In this document: positions 7,000 through 14,645 of the stretch, piece by piece
Layout: each line of letters starts with the position of its first letter
Numbering within the stretch: position 1 is the first letter of the stretch
From: Thermoprotei archaeon
GTDB taxonomy: Archaea > Thermoproteota > Thermoprotei_A > Sulfolobales > Ignisphaeraceae
Reading direction: 5' to 3'
NCBI GenBank assembly: GCA_003661775.1
Contig: QMWT01000012.1
Span: 1-17,039, forward strand
DNA: 17,039 nucleotides
The notes under the pieces: generated by a model
What the model saw: only the letters and a program-made list of their open reading frames with translations
Databases searched by the model: none
What the model was told of the DNA's origin: nothing
Program-made: the position numbers and the translations under genes

Positions 7000-8676
7000 G
7001 TGAAGGTTGCTGACTACGTAGTGGAGTTCCTCCATGATAAAGGCTACGAGCTCGTGTTCGGTCTTCCTGGGTGGAACATCCTAGCTCTCTATGACGCTCT
7101 GAGGAGTTCGGGGACCGAGCACATGCTCTTCAGACACGAGAACTCCGCAGCAGTGGCGGCTGATGTCTACGGGAGGCTTACGGGCAGACCCGGGGTCTGC
7201 ATAGTGACGGCGGGTCCCGGAGCTACAAATAGTGTAACGGGTGTTGCCGGGGCGTACTCGGCGTCGTCGCCCATGATCCACATGGCTGGGCACTGCTCAC
7301 GCAGTGAAGCTCTTCAACCTTTTCACGGTGTCGATGACTGGTTCTTCCTAGAGAAGATGTTTAGACCTATCACAAAGTTTAGTAAGACCCTTATACGTGC
7401 TTCCGAAGTTCCCGAGGTGCTCGAGAAGGCTTACAGAACTAGTGTGAGAGGCAGACCAGGCCCAGTGCACGTCTCCTTGCCCACAGATCTTCTGGAAGAG
7501 GAGCTGGAGGCTGTGAAAAAGAGCTCTGGAGAAGGAGAGGAATTAGGGTGTGCACATAACGATCTTGAGAGGGTTGTCAACTACGCGATAAAGATCCTTC
7601 CCCGCTCAACGAAGCCTATCGTGATCGCGGGTCTCGGTGTTCTAAGGACATTTACGTGGGGTGCTGTGGAAGACCTAACCCGAAGGATCAACGCTCCGGT
7701 ACTCGTTACTAGGTGGGGGCGCAGTGCGGTAGATCCGGCAAGTCCTCTGTCTCTCGACTATGTATCGCTAACTCCTTTCAGGGACGTGCATCCTCTGATA
7801 CGGGAAATCATTGAGGAGAGTGACTTGGTCATAAGCATAGGGCTCGAAGCGGGTTCTCGCAGACTTCTCGAGGAGAGTGTAAAGGATGTGCCTATGCTCC
7901 ACGTATATCAGTGGGATGGTTGTCCAGAGCTTGTCGTGGGGCCTAGGTCTATCGAAATCCGCTCACCCTCCCTTAGAAGAATTCTCGAGCTTCTGCACAG
8001 AGGACTAGAAAGGTGTTTTACCGCGACAAGGTGGGGAGATGTGAAGAACAGAGTCGCTAAAGTGAGGGAGGTTATAGAGCGTGAGCTGAGGAATTTCGCT
8101 GAGCAGTACTCGGGAGCTAAGCCGCTGCACCCGAGCTACGTGCTCAAGGTGCTGAGAGACGTAGCTGAGGAGAATGCCATCGTGACTCTGGATGTGGGGG
8201 ACAACATGGTGTGGGCGGAGACATTCTTCAGAGTCCGTAGACCCAACAGCCTTCTAAGTCCAGGGCGCTTCGGAGCCATGGGCTTCTCGCTCCCCGCCGC
8301 TATAGCGGCTAAGAAGATTCTGGGCGAGCGACAGGTGCTGGCGATCACAGGAGACGGAGGCATGCTAATGGTTCTTGGTGAGCTTGCTACACTGGCCGAG
8401 CAAAAGCTAGGTGTAAAGGTTGTGGTGCTCAACGATGGCAGGTACGGTATGTTGTGGAAAGCTCAGAGAGATAGGTTCTCCGGGAGGTTCATAGCTGTAG
8501 ACACTCACCCACCTAATTTCGCCAAGTGTGCCCGCTTATATGGGATCTGCAGTGTAAAGGTTTCAGATCCCCGCGAACTAAAACCAGCTCTAGAAGATGT
8601 TCTGAGCGATGAGGCACCCGCACTTATTGATGTAGCGGTGGCCTCCCACTACGAGTACTACCCCTACGTTGTGTAG
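7000..8676 (+). CDS. Thiamine pyrophosphate-dependent enzyme, acetolactate-synthase-like
   Basis: A 558-aa enzyme with the three-domain layout of the acetolactate synthase (IlvB) superfamily. The N-terminal PYR domain has FGLPGWN at 20-26, the catalytic glutamate in RHENSA (Glu47), and a conserved TAGPGATNSVTG stretch near 70-81. A central domain spans about 190-340. The C-terminal PP domain has the TPP/magnesium motif from GDGG (451-454) to LNDG (477-480). Its relation to acetolactate synthase is clear, but the substrate is not. No regulatory subunit (ilvN) or other branched-chain gene is nearby, so 2-hydroxyacyl or 2-keto acid lyase or synthase roles remain open. The start is GTG 7000, by its GGAGG site. 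It may be co-transcribed with the upstream amidotransferase. Confidence 0.9.
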   Translation: MKVADYVVEFLHDKGYELVFGLPGWNILALYDALRSSGTEHMLFRHENSAAVAADVYGRLTGRPGVCIVTAGPGATNSVTGVAGAYSASSPMIHMAGHCSRSEALQPFHGVDDWFFLEKMFRPITKFSKTLIRASEVPEVLEKAYRTSVRGRPGPVHVSLPTDLLEEELEAVKKSSGEGEELGCAHNDLERVVNYAIKILPRSTKPIVIAGLGVLRTFTWGAVEDLTRRINAPVLVTRWGRSAVDPASPLSLDYVSLTPFRDVHPLIREIIEESDLVISIGLEAGSRRLLEESVKDVPMLHVYQWDGCPELVVGPRSIEIRSPSLRRILELLHRGLERCFTATRWGDVKNRVAKVREVIERELRNFAEQYSGAKPLHPSYVLKVLRDVAEENAIVTLDVGDNMVWAETFFRVRRPNSLLSPGRFGAMGFSLPAAIAAKKILGERQVLAITGDGGMLMVLGELATLAEQKLGVKVVVLNDGRYGMLWKAQRDRFSGRFIAVDTHPPNFAKCARLYGICSVKVSDPRELKPALEDVLSDEAPALIDVAVASHYEYYPYVV

Positions 8677-8691
8677 AGAGTCTAACCTTAC

Positions 8692-9117
8692 CTAGCGCGG
8701 TTCTACTCCCCACACCCTCCTAGCTACATCCTCGAATCTCTCGATGAATTCCTTCCTTAGCCCTACGTAGATGCCGCCGTCCTTCCCTCCAATGTAGCAC
8801 CAAGTCATGCCTGAGCTCCTGAATACCCGTGGGAAAACCATATTCTCTTGGATCCTTATGACACAGGGCCTGATCGCTTGGAGTGCTATGATGAAGAGCG
8901 TTGAGGGTTTGTATATACACCTAGCATAGAACCCCTGACGAGGCTCAGTAATGATGCTGTTCAACTTCGGCGACTCTACATCGATGTGCGTAACTAGAGC
9001 GCGGGACCAACCCTTTATGTGGAGGTACACTTCGGCATCGATCTGCTCTTTCCGAGAACCAGAGATCAGCTCCACAATGGCCTCCAGAGGAATCTTGCCT
9101 GGACTGGGCCCTGCCAC
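8692..9117 (-). CDS. Hypothetical 141-aa protein
   Basis: I do not recognise this protein. It is 141 aa with no membrane span or signal peptide. The composition suggests an alpha/beta fold, with alternating strands in the middle (FYARCIYKPSTLFIIAL, CVIRIQENMVFPRVF) and a helical C-terminus (RKEFIERFEDVARRVWG). It starts with GTG at 9117, with AGGT eight nucleotides upstream. Its stop lies 15 bp from the stop of the converging TPP enzyme gene. It is divergent from the radical SAM gene, with 137 bp between the two starts, so shared regulation with that gene is possible but not shown. Confidence 0.6.
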   Translation of the reverse strand: MAGPSPGKIPLEAIVELISGSRKEQIDAEVYLHIKGWSRALVTHIDVESPKLNSIITEPRQGFYARCIYKPSTLFIIALQAIRPCVIRIQENMVFPRVFRSSGMTWCYIGGKDGGIYVGLRKEFIERFEDVARRVWGVEPR

Positions 9118-9204
9118 AGTCTGTACCTAATTCAATAACTAATTCTTACTCTAAGTAAAGCAGTGCGCGCCTCAAATGTGTTTCCCGGAAGGTTGGCTGC
9201 GAAA

Positions 9205-9215
9205 TCTTTATAGCT
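9205..9215 (+). promoter_or_regulatory. TATA-like box of the radical SAM gene
   Basis: TCTTTATAGCT lies about 45 nt before the GTG start of the radical SAM gene, giving a predicted leader of about 20 nt. The call rests on resemblance to archaeal TATA boxes and on position. Confidence 0.45.
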
Positions 9216-9254
9216 CTAGCCACGACGCCTCGCTAGGCAGCTGGGGTTAGATTC

Positions 9255-10271
9255 GTGGAGAGCCCGAGGTACGTGGTCTGGATATTCACAACCTCGTGTA
9301 ACTTGAGTTGTCTACACTGCTACGTATGGAGGTTGAGAAACCTCGCCGAGCTCGAGCTCGGCGAGAAACTCAGGCTGGCTGAAGAGCTTGCAGAGCTCGG
9401 CGTAGGTTACGTCAATATTACGGGTGGAGAGCCTTTGCTACATCCACACTTCGAATCCGTTACCTCAAAGCTTAAGGAACTTGGCGTAGGTCTCAGCATA
9501 TCTACGAACGCCACGATCGTGGATGAAGAGCTGGCTTCACTTCTAAGCAGACTAGAGGTGTATGCCTACGTGAGTCTTGATGGTCCTAGGGAAGTGCACA
9601 ACAAAGTGAGGGGGGCTGGGGCCTTCAAGAGGGTGCTAAAAGGTATCGAGAATCTGAAGAGGGCAGGTCTGGGCTTCACCCTGGTGATGGCTGTTGGGAG
9701 GCACAACTATAGGTACGCTGATAAGGTTGTGGAGCTGGCCGTGAGGCTGGGAGCCAAGGAGGTTGCTCTCATACCTATAATGCCTTCGGGGCGTGCACGC
9801 GAGACTGGAGTGTATGCCGGTGTGGTGCAATACCTAGAGGCTCTGAAGCTTGCTGAGAATAAGGCAGAGGAGCTAGGGTTCCCCACGGCACTCTGGTGTA
9901 CACCCTTCGCTCCTCACGTGGTCAGATCCCGCTACGTGAGGTACAGCTTCTGTCGTTCTCTCGACGTCGCCGATGTAGACCCTAGCGGCAGGCTGCTACT
10001 ATGCGATGTGATCGATGTATCCCCAGCAAGCATCAGGAGTTCGGGGAGCTTTGCCGAAGCGTGGAGAAGGTATTCCCGACATCCTACGGTTCAGGAGGTT
10101 ATCTCTCCGAAGAAGCTGCCAGAACCATGCGAAAAATGTGTTTTGAGGAGCTCGTGCCGCGGAGGGTGTTTTGCCAGGGCTCTGCTCGTATACGGAGAGC
10201 TTAATGCTGGTGACCCCTTATGTCCGGTGAGGCGAGGTCTGCTCAGCTCTTCTTCTCGAGAAGCTCTATGA
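9255..10271 (+). CDS. Radical SAM protein with SPASM-type cysteine-rich C-terminus
   Basis: A 338-aa radical S-adenosylmethionine enzyme. CNLSCLHC (Cys15, Cys19, Cys22) binds the catalytic 4Fe-4S cluster, and GGEP at 57-60 contacts SAM. The C-terminal third carries a SPASM-like set: Cys233, Cys250, Cys292, Cys295, Cys301, Cys305 and Cys323, which should hold one or two further clusters. Relatives include peptide-modifying maturases and the haem-pathway enzymes AhbC/AhbD and NirJ. The sequence alone does not decide between these. No small Cys-rich or repeat-rich precursor peptide and no other haem gene is seen next to it. Start: GTG at 9255, which begins directly at the family's first strand; the ribosome site is weak. 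The 3' end overlaps the converging PfpI gene by 29 bp. Confidence 0.92.
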   Translation: MESPRYVVWIFTTSCNLSCLHCYVWRLRNLAELELGEKLRLAEELAELGVGYVNITGGEPLLHPHFESVTSKLKELGVGLSISTNATIVDEELASLLSRLEVYAYVSLDGPREVHNKVRGAGAFKRVLKGIENLKRAGLGFTLVMAVGRHNYRYADKVVELAVRLGAKEVALIPIMPSGRARETGVYAGVVQYLEALKLAENKAEELGFPTALWCTPFAPHVVRSRYVRYSFCRSLDVADVDPSGRLLLCDVIDVSPASIRSSGSFAEAWRRYSRHPTVQEVISPKKLPEPCEKCVLRSSCRGGCFARALLVYGELNAGDPLCPVRRGLLSSSSREAL

Positions 10272-10857
10272 TCGCTCTGCAGAACTCTGGCAGGTCGTCT
10301 GGTACCCGAGCCGTCACTAAGTTCCCGTCGACAACCACGGGCTCGTCAACGAACTGCGCCCCTGCGTTTATCAAGTCGTCGCGCACAGCCTTGTAAGATG
10401 TCACCTTCTTCCCCCTGACGAGCCCTGCTGATATCAGTAACTGGGGTCCGTGGCATATCGCTGCAACAACCTTACCCTTCTCGTATACTTTCTTGACGAA
10501 TTCCACAACCTCAGGTATTGTTCTGAGAGCGTCCGGCGAGAAGCCTCCGGGTATCACGAGAGCGTCTAACTCGTCAGGGCTCACATCCTTCAGCTCCCTG
10601 ACCACGTACCGCTCACCCTCCCTGAACACCTGCAAGGGTATAGGTGTTCCGTACCTCCCTGTTACAGGCTTCTCTGGGAAGGCAGGTCTGGGGTGGAGTC
10701 CAGCCTTCACAGGTATTATTATGATCTCGGCACCCTCCTCGCTTAACCTTACAAATGGATAGAGGAGCTCCACGTCCTCAAACTCGTTAGCTACGATTAT
10801 AGCAACTCTCTTACCCTTGAGCCTCGTACCTGGACCTGTTCTCCTGACTAGGGACAT
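10243..10857 (-). CDS. PfpI/DJ-1 family protein (class I GATase-like fold)
   Basis: A 204-aa member of the DJ-1/PfpI superfamily, described as intracellular protease, glyoxalase or protein deglycase depending on the study. Seen: NEFEDVEL at 24-31 with the conserved Glu27, and the nucleophile elbow AICHGPQL at 133-140 with Cys135 and His136. The length is somewhat greater than classic PfpI (about 166 aa), with a basic N-terminal extension of about 15 residues and a longer segment near 54-85. Start: ATG at 10857 is preferred, because GAGGTG lies six nucleotides upstream. A GTG three codons earlier (10866) overlaps that ribosome site. A TATA-like TTTTATC lies about 20 nt upstream. It is divergent from guaA and overlaps the radical SAM gene at the 3' end. 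Confidence 0.92.
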   Translation of the reverse strand: MSLVRRTGPGTRLKGKRVAIIVANEFEDVELLYPFVRLSEEGAEIIIIPVKAGLHPRPAFPEKPVTGRYGTPIPLQVFREGERYVVRELKDVSPDELDALVIPGGFSPDALRTIPEVVEFVKKVYEKGKVVAAICHGPQLLISAGLVRGKKVTSYKAVRDDLINAGAQFVDEPVVVDGNLVTARVPDDLPEFCRAIIELLEKKS

Positions 10858-10972
10858 TCGCGCCACCTCGTAAGATAAAACGCATTATGCTCAGAAATTA
10901 CCGTTGCGTCCCTGCGGCGAACTCCCTATGTTAGAACAGGTATGTAGACGCGGCTTCAGAGGGCAGCTGGCA

Positions 10973-11015
10973 GAGTTAAATAGTCTTCTTCACTGAGCTG
11001 TTGCACGGCTGGAGG
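10973..11015 (+). promoter_or_regulatory. Promoter and ribosome site of guaA
   Basis: GAGTTAAATAGT (10973-10984) is a TATA-like box about 38 nt before the guaA ATG. GGAGG at 11011-11015 is a strong Shine-Dalgarno but lies only two nucleotides before ATG 11018, unusually close. No other in-frame start fits the conserved N-terminal strand, so ATG 11018 stands. Confidence 0.45.
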
Positions 11016-11017
11016 GT

Positions 11018-12544
11018 ATGGATAAGGTAGTTGTTGTGAATTTCGGTGGTCAGTACGCGCACCTGATAGCTAGGAGGATTAGGGAAGCGAGGGTTTATAG
11101 CGAGATCGTGCCCTATACCGAAGCAAGTCCCGAGAAGCTAAGGACTCTAGAGCCTCGGGCTCTAGTGCTTTCAGGAGGTCCTGCAAGCGTGTACGAACCC
11201 GGTGCTCCTTCAGTAGATCCTAGGATCCTCGATATGGATGTACCGATCCTCGGGATATGCTACGGTCACCAGCTTGTTGCGAAGCTTCTGGGAGGTCGTG
11301 TAGAGCGTGGGAAGGGCGAGTACGGAAGGACTCTGATCGAGATCGTGGAGGAGGACCCTCTTTTCGAGGGGTGGAATAAGAGAGAGTTTGTGTGGATGAG
11401 TCACGCTGACTACGTTGCTGAGGTTCCCAACGCCAAGATCTTGGCGATCTCCGAGAATGGGTATGTAGCAGCCTACAGAGTTATGGATAGACCCATTTAC
11501 GGTGTTCAGTTCCATCCGGAGGTCAAGCACACGCCCCGAGGAATGCTTCTATTGAAAAACTTCCTCTTCAGGATCGCGGGGCTCAGACCCACGTGGAGAG
11601 TTGAGAATCTAGTCGATCTGCTGGTCGAGGATATCAGAAGGAAGGTGGGGCCAGGCGAGAAGGTGCTGGTCGCTGTTAGCGGAGGTGTAGACTCTACGGT
11701 TACAGCCGCACTTGTCAAGAGAGCTGTAGGTGATAGGCTCGTAGCGGTGTTTGTAAACCATGGGTTGTTGAGGGAGGGTGAGGTCGAAGAAGTTCTTGAG
11801 AATCTAAAGAAGGCGGGTATAGAGCCCATCTACATAGATGCGTCTGAGAGGTTCCTGAAAAAGATCGAGGGTGTTGCGGATTGCGAAGAGAGGCGGAGGA
11901 TCATAGGTGAGGAGTTTGCGAGGGTATTCAAAGAGGTTGTGGAGAAGGACCCGTCGATCAAGTGGCTTGCCCAGGGCACCACCTACCCCGATGTAGTAGA
12001 GAGCGGCGCAGTCGTTGGAGCTGACAGAATTAAGAGCCACCACAATGTTGCTGCGCTTCCTCGCTGGCTGGGACTGAAGGTGCTGGAGCCTCTCAGGAGC
12101 CTCTACAAGGATGAGGTGAGGAAGCTCGGTCTAGCTCTCGGGATCCCCGAGGACGTCATCTACAGACACCCATTCCCTGGCCCTGGGCTGGCTGTGAGGG
12201 TCATTGGGAGGTTTACGCGTGAGAAACTGGAGATTGTCAGGAAGGCTTCGAGGATCGTAGAGGAGGTTCTGAAGAAACACGGCCTCTACAGGAAGGTGTG
12301 GCAGGCGTTCGCGGTTGTCGGTGATGATAAGTGGGTCGGTGTCAAGGGTGATAAGAGGAGTGTTGGGTATATAGTTACCGTGAGGATCGTGGAGAGCGAG
12401 GATGCCATGACCGCAGACTGGGCTAGGCTTCCCCACGCAGTTATGGACGAAATCGCTAGGAGGATAACCACTGAGATCCCCCAGGTGACGATGGTGACCT
12501 ACGCGATAACAACAAAGCCCCCTGCCACGATAGAACCCTGTTGA
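11018..12544 (+). CDS. guaA: GMP synthase, glutamine-hydrolysing, two domains fused (GuaA)
   Basis: Converts XMP to GMP using ATP and glutamine. The 508-aa protein contains, in order: a class I amidotransferase domain with the nucleophile in GICYGHQ (Cys81) and the His166/Glu168 pair in QFHPEV; an ATP pyrophosphatase domain with the P-loop SGGVDS at 221-226 and LAQGTTYPDV near 317-326; and a C-terminal dimerisation/XMP-binding domain with HPFPGPGLAVR near 384-394 and a normal terminus ending in ITTKPPATIEPC. Many archaea split the two activities into separate polypeptides; here they are fused, as in bacteria. The phosphoribosyltransferase gene begins 12 bp after the stop, with its ribosome site overlapping the guaA TGA, so the two genes form a tightly coupled operon. 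Confidence 0.97.
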   Translation: MDKVVVVNFGGQYAHLIARRIREARVYSEIVPYTEASPEKLRTLEPRALVLSGGPASVYEPGAPSVDPRILDMDVPILGICYGHQLVAKLLGGRVERGKGEYGRTLIEIVEEDPLFEGWNKREFVWMSHADYVAEVPNAKILAISENGYVAAYRVMDRPIYGVQFHPEVKHTPRGMLLLKNFLFRIAGLRPTWRVENLVDLLVEDIRRKVGPGEKVLVAVSGGVDSTVTAALVKRAVGDRLVAVFVNHGLLREGEVEEVLENLKKAGIEPIYIDASERFLKKIEGVADCEERRRIIGEEFARVFKEVVEKDPSIKWLAQGTTYPDVVESGAVVGADRIKSHHNVAALPRWLGLKVLEPLRSLYKDEVRKLGLALGIPEDVIYRHPFPGPGLAVRVIGRFTREKLEIVRKASRIVEEVLKKHGLYRKVWQAFAVVGDDKWVGVKGDKRSVGYIVTVRIVESEDAMTADWARLPHAVMDEIARRITTEIPQVTMVTYAITTKPPATIEPC

Positions 12545-12556
12545 GGTGGCAATCGA

Positions 12557-13168
12557 ATGGTGGAGGTGCTGTACATCTCTTGGGACAAGGCTATAGAGAT
12601 GTGCTACAGACTCGCGCTCGACATAGCATCCTCGGGCTACAAACCCGATGCCATAGTAGCTGTTCTCAGAGGAGGTGTCGTGCCTGCACTCATTGTAAGC
12701 GATGTTCTTGGCGTCGATACGTTCTACGCCGTCCGAGCCAAACACTGGGGCATAGCTGAGGAAGTCTACAAAGCACCGCTGGTCGAACAGCTCCCACAAG
12801 GCAGGTTAGAGGGTAAGAAAGTGCTGGTGGTCGACGAGGTCGCAGATACAGGGAAGACCCTCAACTGCGTCATTGAAGAGCTGAGGAAGCTGGGGGCTTT
12901 GGAGGTAAGATCCGCTGTTCTACACCTAAAACCCTCGTCGATCCGCATCCCAGACTACTACGTCGAAAAGCTTAGCAGGTGGACATGGATATTCTACCCA
13001 TGGTCACTCGTCGAAACCCTCTACGCATTAGCTCATCGAGAACTGGGAGAAAAGGCATCCAAGGAGGAGCTCCTGAAGAAGGTTGAAGAGCTCGTCGACA
13101 GACTGGGGGTCAAGGGCTTCAGGAGAGAGATTATAGAAATGGGAATCAGGTTCTACAAGAAAAGCTAG
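12557..13168 (+). CDS. Purine-type phosphoribosyltransferase (COG2236-like)
   Basis: A type I phosphoribosyltransferase of 203 aa. It should transfer a ribose 5-phosphate from PRPP to a purine base such as hypoxanthine, guanine or xanthine. Seen: AVLRGGVVPA near 35-44 (the pyrophosphate-loop region) and the PRPP-binding motif VLVVDEVADTGKTL at 89-102. The C-terminal part with WTWIFYPWSLVETL near 142-155 is typical of the archaeal members that salvage purines. The ATG at 12557 has GAGGTG nine nucleotides upstream, overlapping the guaA stop codon. The guaA neighbour supports a purine role. The exact base preference cannot be read from sequence. Its stop lies only a few bases from the 3' end of the antisense guide RNA. 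Confidence 0.9.
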   Translation: MVEVLYISWDKAIEMCYRLALDIASSGYKPDAIVAVLRGGVVPALIVSDVLGVDTFYAVRAKHWGIAEEVYKAPLVEQLPQGRLEGKKVLVVDEVADTGKTLNCVIEELRKLGALEVRSAVLHLKPSSIRIPDYYVEKLSRWTWIFYPWSLVETLYALAHRELGEKASKEELLKKVEELVDRLGVKGFRREIIEMGIRFYKKS

Positions 13169-13224
13169 TGCTTCAGCAAGGGGACGTTCATCACTCCTCA
13201 GCTCGTCGTGAACTCATCACACCG
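13169..13224 (-). ncRNA. C/D box sRNA (2'-O-methylation guide) with two guides
   Basis: On the minus strand the order and spacing are those of an archaeal C/D sRNA. C box GTGATGA (13220-13214); 12-nt guide GTTCACGACGAG (13213-13202); D' box CTGA (13201-13198); 3-nt spacer GGA; C' box GTGATGA (13194-13188); 11-nt guide ACGTCCCCTTG (13187-13177); D box CTGA (13176-13173). All four boxes are perfect. Such RNAs bind L7Ae, Nop5 and fibrillarin and direct 2'-O-methylation of the target nucleotide paired with the fifth guide base before D or D'. That predicts a U in a target resembling CTCGTCGTGAAC and the fifth base, G, in a target resembling CAAGGGGACGT. Targets are not identified here. The outer ends are estimated, and I see no clear terminal stem. 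Confidence 0.87.
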
Positions 13225-13548
13225 CGTAGAGAGCCCGTCTAACCAATCTTGGGTGGAGGGGACGAATAGTCTTGTTTGTGCAATGCCAGGGCATTTCTAC
13301 CTCCTACGGACTACAACAACCCTTTTGTCTGCCCTAACCTCCGAAAACTCTACCTCTCTAACATCAAGGCCTTTCTCCAAATTAGAGCACTGCCATACTG
13401 AACAAGTACGGTATCCACGTATTAACTAAACAATATACCACGACACCCTAGGTCCTTGAGAATAACTTCTACTAGGCAACTGCGGTTACGGTTTGTATTG
13501 AAGAAAAAGAGTTGGTGGCGTCATTTGTTTAAACAACACACCATGTAA
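13225..13548. other. Gene-poor interval at the start of the A+T-rich region
   Basis: About 325 bp without an intact gene. It contains a perfect 6+2+6 palindrome, AATGCCAGGGCATT (13282-13295), and a 12-bp palindrome, TTGTTTAAACAA (13525-13536), just past the stop of the oxidoreductase gene. A minus-strand stretch at 13418-13297 looks like a shifted coding remnant (QYGSALIWRK in one frame, DVREVEFSEVRADKRVVVV in another), but is too short to name. Base composition shifts to A+T-rich across this interval. Confidence 0.4.
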
Positions 13549-14598
13549 TTAGATTACAACGTTTATATCTAGGGGCAACTTAACAGGTTTACCCAATAGT
13601 GTAGAGAGGTATATCGCTTTTACTAATTCTAAGCTCTTGTACCCTTCTTCGCCGTTTATGGAGAAATCTCTATCCTCTCTCAGAGCTGTCAAGAAATCTT
13701 TAAAGAGTTTCTTATGAAGATTTTCTCTCTTCTTTTCGAATAAAGATTTATCAACAGTGTAGTTTTGTATAGCTAATTGCTTAAATGCTTCGTTTTCTAC
13801 TTCAGCAAACCCGTTTGTTCCGAAAACTGTAACTCTCCAGTATTGTTTCTCGGGAGGTTGAAACGATATGGAAGAGGTCAATGTAGCTGCAACACCATTT
13901 CTAAATCTCATTACTGCTGCTACCGTGTCTTCAACTGTTACGTTCGGATGACTGACATTGTTTATATATCCATAAACTTCATCTATATCACCTATTAAGT
14001 ATATCAACAGGTCTACAATGTGAATCGCCTGCGTCATCAATAAGCCTCCCCCCTCTGTACTCCACATACCTCTCCAACTTCTAGCAACCTCATCCTTTAG
14101 ATAGTACTTCGCCTCATCTCTCCACCACATAAGGGATGCTTCAGCTATGAATATCTTGCCAAGCATATTAGATGATATCAACTCTTTTAATTTTTGAACC
14201 GCGTCAGCATACCTTCTCTGGTAGATCACACCCAGCTTCACTCCATTCCTCCTAGCTTTAGACAACATCTCTTTTGCTGAAGCCAGAGTTATAGCCATTG
14301 GCTTCTCGACTATAACATGCTTCTTATTCTCCATAGCGTATATCGCCTGCTGCGCATGTAGATAATGAGGAGTCGCAATGAAGATTACATCGACCTCAGG
14401 ATCTTTCACAATCTCGTCATACGAGTAGTATCCTTTACAGTGATACTTAGAAGAGTATTCATCTACCTTTGCCTTCATTACATCCATAACTCCTACTAAT
14501 TTAACTCCAAATCCCTCTAGTTCAAGTTCTTTTAAACTTTCCACATGTTTACGACCTATACTACCGAGACCAACAACAGCTGCTCCGATCGCATTCAA
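13549..14598 (-). CDS. Gfo/Idh/MocA family NAD(P)-dependent sugar oxidoreductase
   Basis: A 349-aa oxidoreductase of the glucose-fructose oxidoreductase/inositol dehydrogenase family, which oxidises or reduces a hydroxyl of a sugar, sugar acid or sugar nucleotide. Seen: the Rossmann motif GLGSIG at 10-15, ATPHYLH at 75-81, the EKP motif at 98-100 with catalytic Lys99, and GGGLLMTQAIHIVDLL near 183-198 carrying the conserved Asp/His pair (His193, Asp196). The start appears to be TTG at 14598, with AGGTG seven nucleotides upstream; no other in-frame start is seen close by. It is divergent from the GH28 gene across 150 bp and shares its A+T-rich composition, which suggests a role in uronate or pectin-sugar metabolism. 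The substrate itself is not readable. Confidence 0.92.
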   Translation of the reverse strand: MNAIGAAVVGLGSIGRKHVESLKELELEGFGVKLVGVMDVMKAKVDEYSSKYHCKGYYSYDEIVKDPEVDVIFIATPHYLHAQQAIYAMENKKHVIVEKPMAITLASAKEMLSKARRNGVKLGVIYQRRYADAVQKLKELISSNMLGKIFIAEASLMWWRDEAKYYLKDEVARSWRGMWSTEGGGLLMTQAIHIVDLLIYLIGDIDEVYGYINNVSHPNVTVEDTVAAVMRFRNGVAATLTSSISFQPPEKQYWRVTVFGTNGFAEVENEAFKQLAIQNYTVDKSLFEKKRENLHKKLFKDFLTALREDRDFSINGEEGYKSLELVKAIYLSTLLGKPVKLPLDINVVI

Positions 14599-14645
14599 AA
14601 TTCTACACCTAGCGCAAGCGCCATTAAGGTACGTGCTTGAAATAG

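Noticed and set aside
8888..8945. ATGATGA followed by CTGA on the plus strand
   Set aside because: It lies inside the 141-aa gene and the distance lacks an internal D'/C' pair; chance match.
12131..12799. Long minus-strand frame (222 codons) antisense to the end of guaA and the start of the phosphoribosyltransferase gene
   Set aside because: Both plus-strand genes have unmistakable motifs here; the antisense frame is a composition artefact.
13282..13295. Palindrome AATGCCAGGGCATT as an operator
   Set aside because: It is not within 100 bp of any gene start and occurs once; listed only as part of the gene-poor interval.
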